Of a stretch of DNA of 64,000 nt, positions 8,991-20,600 are shown piece by piece; within the stretch, counting starts at the first letter, position 1, and the number at the start of each line of letters is the position of its first letter. The translations under genes were made by a program, and so were the position numbers. The notes below the pieces were generated by a model. That model had not been told where the DNA came from and did not search any database. It was given only the letters and a program-made list of their open reading frames with translations. Source of the stretch: G965216255 sp965216255 (GTDB lineage: Bacteria; Bacteroidota; Rhodothermia; Rhodothermales; Bin80); NCBI GenBank assembly GCA_965216255.1, contig OZ244148.1, forward strand, positions 1,426,001-1,490,000. Direction: 5' to 3'.

Positions 8991-9162
8991 TCAAAGAATC
9001 TTAAGTCTTCCGCATCCAATACTAAGCCATTTGCCTGCGAATACCCCTCCACACAGATTAGATGTACTGTCGAGTAGCCCTGGGGATTCTCGCCCATAAG
9101 CGCTAACTCGGTTGTCTGATTCGATTCCAGTATGTTAATCCCATTAACGGTGAGTTGCCGTA
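8984..9162 (-). pseudogene. Unidentified gene fragment, C-terminal end
   Basis: The minus strand carries about 58 codons of ordinary protein-like sequence (QLTVNGINILESNQTTELALMG with ...VHLICVEGYSQANGLVLDAEDLRFFEA) ending in TAG at 8984-8986. There is no start codon in this frame and no similarity I recognise. It may be the tail of a host gene destroyed when the neighbouring IS elements entered. Confidence 0.3.
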
Positions 9163-9297
9163 GTCGGGAACACGGATGCCTGTTGCAGCAAACAAATCCA
9201 GGCGCGGGGTAGCACGAAGCTCAGACCGCCTACCATCCTGTCCGTTGGTAATGGGGTCAAGAGTATCGCTACTTCGTCGCCAAGCGATTGACTTCAG

Positions 9298-10564
9298 ATG
9301 AAGGAAACCGTTTCGAAAGCACAGACGGGCGAGGACTGGGCCGTGCTGGCGTCGTTCATGCCCAAGAATTGGCAGCAACTGGACGCCTTTACCGGAGCAT
9401 CGCACGTGCTGCTTAAGGACAAGTCACTGGAAAGCCTCCTCCGGACACTGCTAATCCACCTGGGTTGCGGGCACTCACTACGGGAGACCGTTGTGCGAGC
9501 GCGCCAAGCTCACCTGGCCGATTTGTCGGACGTAGCCCTGCCAAGCGGCTGCGGAAGTCAAAAGATTGGCTTTATGCCTTGTGTATGGAGCTATTCCAGG
9601 AGCATGGCATTGAGGCGGCAAGCGAGGGGCTTCAACGTTCGATGCCACCGTTGTACACAAGCCAGGCCGCTCTGGATCAATGTGGAGGCTGCATTTCAGT
9701 GTTAACCTGCCTTCAATGGGCTGCGATTGTTCAAATTGACTGGGACGAAGGGGCCAGGCACGAACGAATCAGGCAACCAATTTCCAGTCCGTGCGGGCGA
9801 CTACGTACTGGCTGACCGAGGCTATGCCACAGGCACTGGCATTCAACATGTGGAAACCTCCCGCGGCTACGCGGCAGTGCGTGTGAACACCAGTGCGTTG
9901 CACTTCGAAACGGAATCCGGCCAGCCCATTGACCATTTGGTGTCCGTGGAATCCTTACAGCGGGCTGGGGCTATGGGAGTCTGGACAGCAGCAGTACAGG
10001 CAGTACCCCGGTAAAGGGCCGCACATTTGTGTGCTGCGCAAGACGGATGAAGCGATTGAAGAGGCGCATACCAAGATTTACAAGACCGCGCAGCGGAAGG
10101 GAAAGAAGCCACTGGAGTAAACCTTTCGTTTCGCACGCTACGTCATCTTGTTTACCACCTTCCCAACGGGCAAGTTTTAACCACAGGAAATGCTCGAATG
10201 GTACAGACTACGCTGGCAGGTTGCATGGGTGTTCAAGCGTTTCAATTCGTTAAGGGCCACCTGCCGAAATTCGATGACGAGAGCGCTAAAGCTTGGCTAT
10301 ACGGGAAGTTACTGGTCGCGCTATTGACCGAAAAGATTGTCCGTCACGTACGGACGCTTTCCCCTTGGGGCCATGACATGCAGGCGCAGCATATGGAGGC
10401 ACTTCAAGTTCGCCCTCAACCAAGTCATACGCGCGATTGAATCGGGATACTCCCTGGCCGAGGTGATGCAGCAATGGCCAGCAATCTCCAGATTGCTGGC
10501 TGCTCCTCCTAGAACTAGAACCATCCAAGTTGAATGCTATTTTCCCGGCACGCTAACCGGTTAG
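9298..10564 (+). pseudogene. IS4-family transposase, multiply frameshifted
   Basis: Pieces in three frames add up to one IS4-type transposase: MKETVSKAQTGEDWAVLASFMP..., then FKLTGTKGPGTNESGNQFPVRAGDYVLADRGYATGTGI (the DRGY aspartate block), RYVILFTTFPTG, EMLEWYRLRWQVAWVFKRFNSL, and HLPKFDDESAKAWLYGKLLVALLTEKI. The Y-(2)-R-(3)-E-(6)-K signature is damaged: the expected Glu in WQVELVFKRF is replaced (WQVAWVFKRF). Several stops and shifts lie between 9700 and 10350. Family assignment rests on these motifs. The element ends were not found. Confidence 0.8.
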
Positions 10565-10627
10565 CGCTTATGGGGCCGACCCCCATCCCGTACGTAGTTA
10601 CGGACGCGTTAGCTATGCCATATTTTC

Positions 10628-10667
10628 ACCTCCGTGTCGCTACGTGACACACTCACCGGACGGTTAC
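10628..10667. repeat. Solo IS66-like terminal repeat
   Basis: ACGTGACACACTCACCGGACGGTTAC ends here. Read inverted, it begins GTAACCGTCCGGTGAGTGTG, resembling the IS66 ends in this window (GTAAGCGTCCGGTGAA). A closely similar 40-bp block (CACCTCCGT ... GTGACACACTCACCGGATACTTAC) lies at 59847-59887. The two probably mark ends of a further IS66-type element whose body has been lost. No gene is seen in the rest of 10565-10876. Confidence 0.55.
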
Positions 10668-10876
10668 ATTTAAACAGCTTTTGACAACGATCTCCGCCGG
10701 GATAGCAGCCGCGATCCAGCTCCATGAATCGCCAGATTATGGAGTCGCCAACTTGTACTGCCAATATCCTGGCTGGCAGGGATCTCTATCCTTCGAAGCA
10801 CCGCCTTTCCATGGCGGACATCGCACCACGCTTGTAACGCACTAGGCCGCTTCCAGGCAGCGCCAGCCGCACTCAT

Positions 10877-12388
10877 CTATGGCGAAATCCGCCCAAGCAG
10901 CCGAGGAAACGGAATGGTTTCCCGAATATGGTCCAGTCCACATATCCACGCTACGGTGCGCTCTAGGCCCAGTCCAAAGCCGCTGTGCGGCACCGATCCG
11001 TAGCGCCGCAAATCAAAGTACCATTCAAAGGCCTCGCGCGGCAGGTTATGCGCCTCTACCTGACGCTCAAGAAAGCCGAGGTCGGTGGCGCGTTCGCCGC
11101 CTCCAATTACCTCCCCATGGCCTTCCGGAGCCAGCACATCCATCCCCAGGGCGATGCGCTCGTCCTCCGGGTCCCGCTTCATGTAAAAGGCCTTTACTGC
11201 AGCCGGATACCGGTGCACGATAATGGGCCGGTCAAAGTGCCAAGTCAGCAGCGTTTCGTCGCTTCCCCCGAAATCGCGGCCCCACTCGAAATCCCGTGCA
11301 GAACGTCGCCACTCCGGAATATTGCGCAACTCTTCCTCAATCTCGTTCAGCCTCTTGTTGATTTCGATCTCGCGCGCCTGCAGTCGCCTGCGCTTCCATT
11401 CCTTTACCTGGCCGTAGATGCGCCGCTGTCCGTCCTGCTCTTCTGTTAACAGCACGCACTCCCGGCCAAGACGGTCTTGCCTTTCATCCAGCAGATCTCG
11501 CGTCGCTTCGCTATGTAGCAACGCTACGGCCTCCGTGTATGTGAGACGCGGAAACGGCTTCTTCACGGCTTCAAGCGGCCCGGTATTTCGCCTCAGCACT
11601 CCAAGCTCCTCCGGGCAGTCTCGCAGGGCGTCTCTCACTACACGGATGACGAAGGCCTCCGCCAGCTCCATGTTCATGTCCAGATCATAGAACGCCATCT
11701 CCGGCTCGATCATCCAGAATTCGGTTAGGTGGCGCCGCGTCTTGGATTTTTCCGCCCTGAACGTGGGACCGAAAGTATAGATCTTGCCGAATGCCATGGC
11801 CATGGCTTCGCCGTGCAGCTGTCCACTCTGTGTCAGATAGGCCGGTGCCCCAAAGTAGTCGAGTTCGAAGAGCGTGCTCGTCCCTTCGACCGCACTCCCC
11901 GTCAGTATCGGTGCATCCATCTGCAAAAAACCCCGCTCCTGGAAGAACTCGTGGATGGACATGATCACCCGATTCCTGACACGAAGCACGGCCCACTGCC
12001 GCCGGCTCCGAAGCCACAGATGCCGCCGCTCCATCAAAAATTCCACGCCGTGCTCCTTCGGCCGGATAGGATACGGCTCTGCCTGGGCAATTATCTCGAG
12101 GTCCTCAATGTGGACCTCCACACCCCCTACCTGGCGGTTGTCCTCTACCACATACCCGCTCACGCGAACCGCGCTTTCCTGCGTAGCCGACTCCGCCACC
12201 TCCCAGCACGGCGCTCCCAGCTCCTGGCGGCTGGCTACGCACTGTACTATACCGGTACCGTCGCGCAATACTAGGAACTGCAGACCCTTCGAACTCCGCT
12301 TGTTATACAGCCATCCTTCCAGGACAACCGCACAACCTACATGCTCACCCAGTGAGGCTACGGTAACACGTTCGCCCGTCATTCGCAA
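10877..12388 (-). CDS. asnS: Asparagine--tRNA ligase (class II)
   Basis: The 503-residue cytosolic enzyme charges tRNA-Asn. The N-terminal OB-fold anticodon-binding domain (about 8-110, VVLEGWLYNKRSSKGLQFLVLRDG) is followed by the class II core. AsnRS-type signatures include GSAVEGTSTLFELDYFG (164-180), TQSGQLHGEAMAMAFGKIYTFGPTFRAE (186-213), motif 2 region TRRHLTEFWMIEPEMAF (217-233), GEVIGG (425-430) and motif 3 GLGLERTVAWICG (472-484). A charged, helical insertion at about 290-375 makes it longer than minimal AsnRS; such insertions are known in Bacteroidota-type enzymes. The start lies immediately after the stop of the GWxTD gene (12389), so the two are likely co-transcribed. Confidence 0.95.
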   Translation of the reverse strand: MRMTGERVTVASLGEHVGCAVVLEGWLYNKRSSKGLQFLVLRDGTGIVQCVASRQELGAPCWEVAESATQESAVRVSGYVVEDNRQVGGVEVHIEDLEIIAQAEPYPIRPKEHGVEFLMERRHLWLRSRRQWAVLRVRNRVIMSIHEFFQERGFLQMDAPILTGSAVEGTSTLFELDYFGAPAYLTQSGQLHGEAMAMAFGKIYTFGPTFRAEKSKTRRHLTEFWMIEPEMAFYDLDMNMELAEAFVIRVVRDALRDCPEELGVLRRNTGPLEAVKKPFPRLTYTEAVALLHSEATRDLLDERQDRLGRECVLLTEEQDGQRRIYGQVKEWKRRRLQAREIEINKRLNEIEEELRNIPEWRRSARDFEWGRDFGGSDETLLTWHFDRPIIVHRYPAAVKAFYMKRDPEDERIALGMDVLAPEGHGEVIGGGERATDLGFLERQVEAHNLPREAFEWYFDLRRYGSVPHSGFGLGLERTVAWICGLDHIRETIPFPRLLGRISP

Positions 12389-13837
12389 TCAATAGGAAGA
12401 GCGTAGCTCCTGCCGCCAATTGACTAGTTTGCGCTCACCTGCAACTGTAGAATGAATGAGCTGGAATTCCCCGAATCCATCAAGGTCCGCAAACACGAAA
12501 ATTGCCTGACCTGCGCCTGAAATGTTGTGATACGTCCACAGTTCGTAGGGCTTGAGATCCCGCTCATACAGATGCGGTTCAACGGCCGAAGGCGCACCGT
12601 ATTTGATCAGGGCCCTGCCCCTGTCCGTGTCCCATCCTTCCTTGCTGCGTACGGAATACCGTTCGTTCGCATAGAGCAGGCGCGTGTAGAATTCATCAAA
12701 CTCTTCGTTCTCAGCCGTTGCCGGGCTGGGATCCCTCACCTTCCAGAAATCCATCAAGAAACGGCGTCGTTCATCCAGTTCCTTGATCTGGCGTATGCGC
12801 CGGTCCTCCTGATCTGTGGCAATGATTCTGATGACCTGCATCGCGCTTTCCACTTCGTCCTCCGGCATCGAAGCATACTGGCTCGATTCAAAGCTCAACT
12901 CCAACTCCACAATCTCGGCAGCCGTCACCGCAGGATTGTAAACGAAGAATTTCTGGGTCTGCTCTCCTTGCGCCTCGTTACTTTCGTCCAGTAGCACCAC
13001 ATGCACGAAATACGTACCGGTCGCTAGAGCATCCAGTGCAAATGAGCCGACCAGCACATCCGGCGTCCGCACTTGCCTGACCAATCGTTTTTGCATGCCT
13101 CCAAGTGGCCCTGCGCTGTTGGCCGCTGACACAAAAATGAGTGCGGTATACTGTCCATTGTCACCGGCGAGATGCTCTGCATGGTACACCTCCGTGTAGT
13201 AGAATAGCTGCGCCACTCCTTCGCCGAAGAGGTGATTTGGATTTGGCATGATGCTGAGGCCATTCTTGTAAAATGGGTCCTCGCGGTCGCTGGAGCGCCC
13301 GATGGCCGTCGCTATGGTAATGTCCGATATACGGGATGCGCTGGAGTCGAAAAAATCAGGTATAATGATATCGCGCCTGACATCGGGGGCGGGGGCGTCT
13401 CCACCCGTAGCCAGCGCCACCACAAGCTCATATTCTCCGGGAGGGGCGGTCAGTCTCGCCTGCCGCACGAAAAACTGGCCTTCGACTATTGCCGCCGAAT
13501 CTGAAACAACAAATTCTACGTCCTGCTGTTGCTCCCACACGGCAGCTAGCGGCGTCCCGTCCAGGCTCGCATCCGATGCCCGCACGAGACTTAGCGCTAG
13601 CGGCACCGTCGTTACAAAGCGGCCATCTCGCTCCATATACGTCAGGCTCTCCGCTTCGAATGCCAAGTAAACCTCCACAGCCGCGCTTTCCTCATCGTAG
13701 GCAAAGGCGGCATGATCCACGTCAATCTTGGGCAACTCCTGGGCCAGCAACCCTTCAATGCCGGCAGCCAGCAGGAGGACCAGTGCGAGCCCACGGCTCC
13801 TTGACTTCACAGTAGGAACAATCTCCCTGATACCCAT
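12389..13837 (-). CDS. GWxTD domain-containing secreted protein
   Basis: The 482-residue protein has a basic N-terminus and hydrophobic signal (about 1-33, cleavage likely after LLAQ). A beta-rich middle follows, and the C-terminal GWxTD domain starts near 401 (GWDTDRGRALIKYGAPSAVEPHLY, then YELWTYHNISGAGQAIFVFADLDGFGEFQLIHS). The domain is common in Rhodothermota, Ignavibacteria and relatives; its role is unknown, and an envelope location is inferred from the signal peptide. It is the first gene of a probable two-gene unit with asnS (zero-base spacing). The 780 bases upstream contain no gene and should hold the promoter. Confidence 0.88.
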   Translation of the reverse strand: MGIREIVPTVKSRSRGLALVLLLAAGIEGLLAQELPKIDVDHAAFAYDEESAAVEVYLAFEAESLTYMERDGRFVTTVPLALSLVRASDASLDGTPLAAVWEQQQDVEFVVSDSAAIVEGQFFVRQARLTAPPGEYELVVALATGGDAPAPDVRRDIIIPDFFDSSASRISDITIATAIGRSSDREDPFYKNGLSIMPNPNHLFGEGVAQLFYYTEVYHAEHLAGDNGQYTALIFVSAANSAGPLGGMQKRLVRQVRTPDVLVGSFALDALATGTYFVHVVLLDESNEAQGEQTQKFFVYNPAVTAAEIVELELSFESSQYASMPEDEVESAMQVIRIIATDQEDRRIRQIKELDERRRFLMDFWKVRDPSPATAENEEFDEFYTRLLYANERYSVRSKEGWDTDRGRALIKYGAPSAVEPHLYERDLKPYELWTYHNISGAGQAIFVFADLDGFGEFQLIHSTVAGERKLVNWRQELRSSY

Positions 13838-14618
13838 ACGTGACCAGTATCCCCCGAACTAAAGCCAGCACGCTCACGATCCTGAATGGAATCAGTTCCC
13901 GATTGTGCTGGCCGTTGCCGAAGCACACGGAGCTTCGGCGAGGCGGCACGCGCAGAGGTTTGATGCTCCGAATAGCGGATGACGCGGGCGCTCAACCCGT
14001 ATCCGTAGTGCTCGCCGCGACGTCTTGGCAAAACGCAACAGGCAGAGCCTAGGCATGTAACGCAGCGCCATGCGATGGACCGGCCGCGGCCATACCTAAC
14101 CGGACCTGTGGCCATGCGCTGCGGACGTCGCAAATGCTTTTTACCTGGCCACTGCGAATCACCTTTTTCATACCCATGCATTCCGAGGCAAGTGGATGTT
14201 GCGCCAAAGGGCCCAAGCATTTGCAAAGTGCGGTGGCTACCGGAGGATGCGGCCCGCGAAGCGGACACGCAGGGCGACTGCGAGAATTAGATCCGTGAGC
14301 CCGGTGCGAGGCTGGAATTGAGAGCCCAAGTATGCAGGAGAACAATCGCTGCGCTGCTATCGGACCTGGAACCCGGGCCGAATCGCGGAGGCGCTGCACA
14401 AGGCACGCTCTGCCTGACAGGAGCTATTAGCGTGAATTCGCTGGCCGGGCCGCATGGCGCCGTCTGCAAGGATGCCGCGCGTCCCACATGCTTTCCTGGC
14501 CGGCCCGTTTCCGACGTTGCCAGAAGGGGGGGGCTCTCCCGGCATTGGAAGGAACGCGAATCACACCTGACGTACGGGTACCACAAGGCCGATCTCTGCA
14601 GCGCGATCGTCGCTATGC
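13838..14618. other. Intergenic region between GWxTD gene and the giant gene
   Basis: 781 bases. Open frames here overlap on both strands and show no domain or codon pattern like the neighbours. I see no tRNA cloverleaf and no clear terminator with a T-run. It contains the promoter side of the GWxTD gene and the 3' side of the giant gene. Confidence 0.45.
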
Positions 14619-17600
14619 CTACCACCGCAGACCCGCGTGCACGCTTATACCGTAGGCTACAGGCCTGTACGGAGTCGAATTTTCGCGGGCTATGGCAGAG
14701 GCTGAAAGGCTAAGGCTGTTGGGCAGCTGCACGGCATAGCCCATGCGATAATCTCTGCCCAGTTCTCGTAGTGTGATCGCCAGTAACGGGCGTGCTACGC
14801 CGCGCCAGGACGGCACGCCGTAGCCCACTTCCAATTCCATGCGGCCGTCTGAGGCCGAGCCGGATGCCGCATCCGCTACCGTGTCATGACGCCACAACGA
14901 TGTGATGCCTCCCGCATGGGCGCGCCCCCATGCAGGCACCAGCGCTGCCGTCGGCCCCAACCCGTCTTGCGCCCCGTAGCGTAGCGATCCCGCCAGTCCC
15001 CACTCCGTAAAGCCTTCTGCTGCATGGGCCACCAAACCCCGTGAATTCACCTCCGCGCGTAGCTGGCCTCCTCCGTAGCGCACGCCACCGCCAACCTCCA
15101 CGCCATAGCCCGTCTCTGCATCACCCCCGTCTCGGCGCAGCCCCATCTCCACGTAAGGGCGCAGCCCGTGACCCAGCACAAGAGCTCCCTCAAGACCCGC
15201 CCGCAACCTGCTCACTTGGACGGACAGCGCTTCCGATCCGTTCGTGCGCACCTTGAGCGCATCCGCCATGTACGATAATTCCGCCCGCCCCGCGCGTGCA
15301 ACCGGGCCACGTGCTCCGAGCGCTCCCAGGAGCGAACCGAGCGAAATCTCTTCCGCTTCGTCCAATTCTGCCATGCCCCGCCCATAGCCCGCCACACCCC
15401 ATGCGGAGATGCCCTCCGCACTATAGCGCACATACGGGTAAAGTCCCGTTAGCCGCGACGCAGCTTGTCCTTCGAATTCATACGCCCCGTACGTCCCTGT
15501 GCCCCGGCTGTGCGAGCCCAATACGCCTATCATCCAACCCCTGCCCACCACATAGTCTGCGCCCACGGTGGACGTCGCCACATCGCCACCCAAGCGCAGC
15601 GCACCCTCCCGGCCATTAAAGCGGGTAAACGCGCCCCGGCCCCACACGCTCATCTTTCCACGATCCGTGTCTAATCGAAGCGCCATCGCACAGCCTGAAA
15701 GCAACTCTGCTGCCGAAGGCGGGCTGAACCGATCCGCGTAGCGCAACACGGCCATTTCGCGGCTTGCCATCGGAGTACACTGCGGGGCCGCATTCTCCCA
15801 CCGCATTCGTTCCGTTAGCGCTTCCACTACATCCACGGCCGCTGTCCGGGTAAAGCGCGCCACCCACTCCTCCAACACTGCCGCCAAAGGTGACCATTTC
15901 TCCATGATCGTGCCCGTTGCCAAGCCATCGGCAATGTGAGCATGCGCTGCCGATTCCAAACGCACCGTGAACGTCTCCTCGCGCCCGTCGTGGCCATCCC
16001 GCAAGAGTGGCACCGCTATCCACGATTCTACCGCTCCTGGCGCAAATGTGATCCCACCCGCCTGCGCCACATAGTCCGAACCCGCCTCCGCACTTCCGTC
16101 CACGGTACGGTAGCGCACCGAGATCAGGAGACCGCTCGGCTCCGTGAGCACTACGCGGAAGCGCGCTGCACCCCCGTTCTCTGCCACAACCACATCCTCT
16201 ATCCGAAGACCAGGCACGCCCTCATCGTCCAGGATGGTTCCAATACCCACGGCCTGCGCAATCCGGGCATTGACAGGTGCCCGCAGCGTCACCATAAACC
16301 TCTCTTCATCTTCTTCGTCCATTACATCGTCCAGGATCGCCACGGTTATCGCACCCGTCGAGCTGCCCGGCTCAAACGTCATGATCCCGTTCGAAGACGT
16401 GTAGTCCGATCCCGCTTCCGCCGTATCATCCGAACTCGAAAAGCGCACGCTTACTACCCGGCCGCTTGGGCGGTTCATCGTCACGACAAATACCGCCGAT
16501 TCCCCGGCCTCTGAAACCGTTACGTCATGGATCGACAATGCTATCGGCTCGTCTGTGTCCGTGATGCTGCCACGACCTTCGGGGGCGCCTATCTCCGCAT
16601 GCACGGCGCTGCTTAGTCGAACCAGGAATGTTTCCACATCCTCCTCGTCCAGATTGTCCGCCAGTATTGGCACCTCAATACGCTGCTCTAGCACGCCTGT
16701 CGCATATACGAGCGTGCCCGACACTGCCGTATAGTCCGCGCCCGCGACTGCCGTCTCATCCGCCGTAACGTAGTCCACCCGCACCTCGTACGCCGACGGC
16801 CGCCCAAGGCGCACCGTAAACCACGCGCTACCTGCACTCTCCGGCACCGTCACATTATTTATCTCCAGCACCGGCGCCGCATCGTCGTCCTCAATGATTC
16901 CCAGTGCCTCCCGGGCTCCCAGCCCTGCCTGCGTCGCCACTACTAGATGTACGGCAAAGGTCTCATTGGGCTCATCTTCCTCGTCATCCAAAATGGGAAC
17001 CATGATACTGCCCATAAGGGCTCCTGCCGGGAAGGTCAGCGTTCCCGACTTTTCTCCGTAATCCAAGCCCGATTTCGCCGTGCCATCCGTTGTCTCGAAG
17101 TCGACCGTCACATTCCAGGCGCTCTCGCCGCTTAGCATCGCCGTGAATTCCGCGTTGCCCGCACCCTCCCCTACCCGCACGTTCCGCGTAAGACTCACCA
17201 CAGGCTCCGCATCATTGTCCACAATCGTTCCCACGGCCTCGCTGCTTACAAGCTCCGCTTGCTGCACCCCGGCCAGCATCACCGCAAAGGTCTCCTCATG
17301 CTCATTTATTTCATCGTCTACAATCACTATTTCGATATCCTTTGACGTTTCGCCAAGCGCAAACGTCACCGTACCCTGCCTCCCCACATAGTCTGCGCCT
17401 TCAATAGCCGTCCGGCCCGAGGTCCCGAACTGCACCTCGATCGGCTTCAGGCTTACCCCGTCTAGCCATACGTTGAACGCCGCCACACCGACATCCTCTG
17501 CCACGCGAACATCTGAAACGCTAAGCTTGCGGAGGTCATCATCCCGGATGGTGCCCGTGCCTGTACGATTTAGGAGCACCGCGTGCTGCGCTCGGCTTAG

Positions 17601-20600
17601 GAACATCGTAAACATCTCGTCCGCCTCGTGCTCCGTGTCATCCAGTATTGGCACCTCTATCGTGCGCCGCTGCACCGCCATTGGAAAGACCAGCGTCCCG
17701 CTGACTCCCTCGTAGTCCATTCCCGAGGCTGCCGTGCCATCCACCGTCACATATTCCACCAACACTTCTTGGTCCGTATTGCGGTAGTCCAACGACACCG
17801 TGAATACCGCCATGCCGCCTGATTCTGCCACCACCACGTTATCTATACTCAAGTTGTACACGTCGTTGTCGAGGATGGTACCCTGCCCCTCACCGTCTCC
17901 CAGCACAGCGTTCGTCTCGCCGCTTAGCACTATCGCGAAAGTCTCCGATGGCTCCGACAGCCCGTCCTCAATAACCGTTACATCTATATACCCACTAAGC
18001 TGCCCCGCACCAATCGTAAGAATTCCCGCCGGACCATAATAGTCTGCACCATGAATGGCCGTGCCATCCACACTCGAGTAGTTCACGGTTACCGCCTCGT
18101 GACTCACCGCATTCAGACTTACCGTAAACCGCGCATCATTATGCTCCGGCACCGCCACATCATTAATACTGATTTCGGGCACGTCATCGGACACTATCGT
18201 TACCTCAGCAGAGTTTGACGCAAGCACAGCGTTAGCCGCATCCAGGAGCGCCACACTGAATGTCTCATCCCGCTCTACGAGGGCGTCATCCAAAATGGTT
18301 ATCTCAATAGCAGCCCCCTGGGTCCCCGCCGGAATGCTGAGCGTGCTACTGGCTGCTTCGTAGTCCGCTCCTGATGTCGCCGTACCGTCGGATGTCAAAT
18401 ACTGCACGGTCACCTCCTGGCCCGAAGCCGGACGCAGCGCCACGAGGACGGACACACTGCCCGCAGTCTCCTCCACTATCACACGCTCCGCTATGCTTAG
18501 CGTCGCAGCCCCTTCATTATCCAGGATCGTGCCCCTACCCGTAGCGTCCACTATTTCCGCTCCCTGCACATCACTTAGCACCAGGCTGAACGTCTCATTC
18601 GGCTCATCTATGGCATCATCCAATACCGCCACATCCACGCGCTGCACCCGCTCGCCCGGCGGAAACACCAGGCTGCCGTCCTTATGGTCATAATCGTCGC
18701 CCGCCGTAGCGGTGCCATCTTTGGTAGCATAACGCACTTGCACTTCCACGCCAGGCGTATCATTCAGGCTCACCGTAAACGTCACGCGCCCCCCATTTTC
18801 CGCTACCGGAGCTGCGTCTCCCACAGACATCTCCAACGGCTGATCATTGTCCCATATCGTCACCTCCGCCACGGCACGACCAATCTCTACGGTGCCATCA
18901 CTGAGCTGCACAAAGAACCTCTCTGGAGCTTCCGGTACTGTGTCGTCCTCGGGCAGCTCTATTTCCATCCTCTTCCGCGTTTGCCCTGGCGCAAACACCA
19001 ACTCTCCCTCGGTCGCCAGGTAGTCCTCCCCTGCCACCGCTGTCCCATCGATGGTCGCATAGCGCACGCGCACCTCCTCCTGGTTCTCCGATGTCATCTC
19101 CACCTCCAGCACCGCTGCCGCCTCGTGCTCGAACACCTCGGTATCCCGCGCCAACAGCAACGCCGGCCCGTCATTGTCCACAATCCTGCCCGTAGCCTCC
19201 GCGCGAGATATCAACGCTGACGTAGACCGCTCCAGCTTCACAAGAAAAGTTTCCTCCTCCTCAAGCAGGCGGTCATCCGCTATCGCTACCTTTATCTGCA
19301 GCACTGTCTGGTCCGGAACAAAAACCAGCGTGCCACTGATTTCCGTGTAGTCCAATCCCGCCTCCGCACTACCATCTTCCGTCGCGTAGTCCACCGTGAC
19401 CGGATGCACGCTGGGTGCGCTGAGTGTCACCTCAAATACAGCCTCCCCAACTTCTTCCCCTACCACGACACCGTTCACATACAGCATCGGCTGATTGTCC
19501 GCGATCGTCACCACGCCCTCCGGATCTGACAGGGCCGCATGCTCCGCATTGGTGAGGCGCACTACAAAGGACTCGTCCGCCTCATCCAAGTCATCGTTTA
19601 CTATGGGCACATCTATCAGCAGCACCGTTTCTCCTGCCTCAAATGTCAGCGTACCGGAGGCAGCCTCATAGTCCCTTCCCGCTTCCGCAGTGCCGTCCTC
19701 CGTCGCATAGTCCACCCTGATTACCTGCTCCGCTGCCGCATTCAGCCTCACGACAAGTACTGCCTCGCCGGCACCTTCACTTACCGTCGCATCATTTATC
19801 TGCAGCAGTGACTCATCATCATCATCCTCTATCGTACCACTGCCCTCCCCGTCCAGTATGGACGCTGCCGAGGGACTATTCAATAGCACTCTGAATGTCT
19901 CCGTTGGCTCATGAATGCTGTCTCCCAGGATGTCTACCGAAATAGGCTGCTCCGTCTGCCCGGCTTCAAATACTAGCGTGCCACTGATCTCCGTGTAGTC
20001 CGATCCCGCCTCTGCGCTGCCATTTTTCGTCGTATAGTCTACGGTCACTGCATGTTCGCTGGACGCGCTCATCGTAACCTGAAACTCCGCCTGCCCGGCA
20101 CCCTCTATTACGGCTACATCGTCTATGCTCAGCATCGGCTGATCGTCCACGATCGTGCCTACCGCTTCACTAACAGCTATATCAGCATTGTTTGCATCAC
20201 TCAGCCGGACCACAAACGTCTCGTCCGCTTCATCCAGGTCATCTGCCAGGATCTCCACCAATATCTGCTGCTCCATATCACCCGCATCAAACCTTAGCGT
20301 ACCGCCGGTCTCCGAGTAATCCTCTCCCGCTACCGCCGTGCCATCCTCCGTCGCATAGTCCAGCGTTATTGTTCTTGCGCTCTCGACGTTAAGTGTCACC
20401 GTAAATACGGCCGTGCCTGCCCGCTCATTTATTGTCTCATCCCCGATTGACAGCGCCGGCGCTTCGTTATCCACGATCATCCCCACGGCTACGTCATCGC
20501 CCAGCATTGCGTTGGTCGCATCAGAGAGCGTGACCACAAAATCCTCCACCGGATCCTCATCCTGCACATCGTCCAGCGTTACAATCGCTAGCATCGCCTC

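Noticed and set aside
13807..14268. A 153-codon minus-strand gene upstream of the GWxTD gene
   Set aside because: Overlaps the GWxTD signal-peptide start, has an unusual Arg/Ser/Cys-rich composition and no domain.
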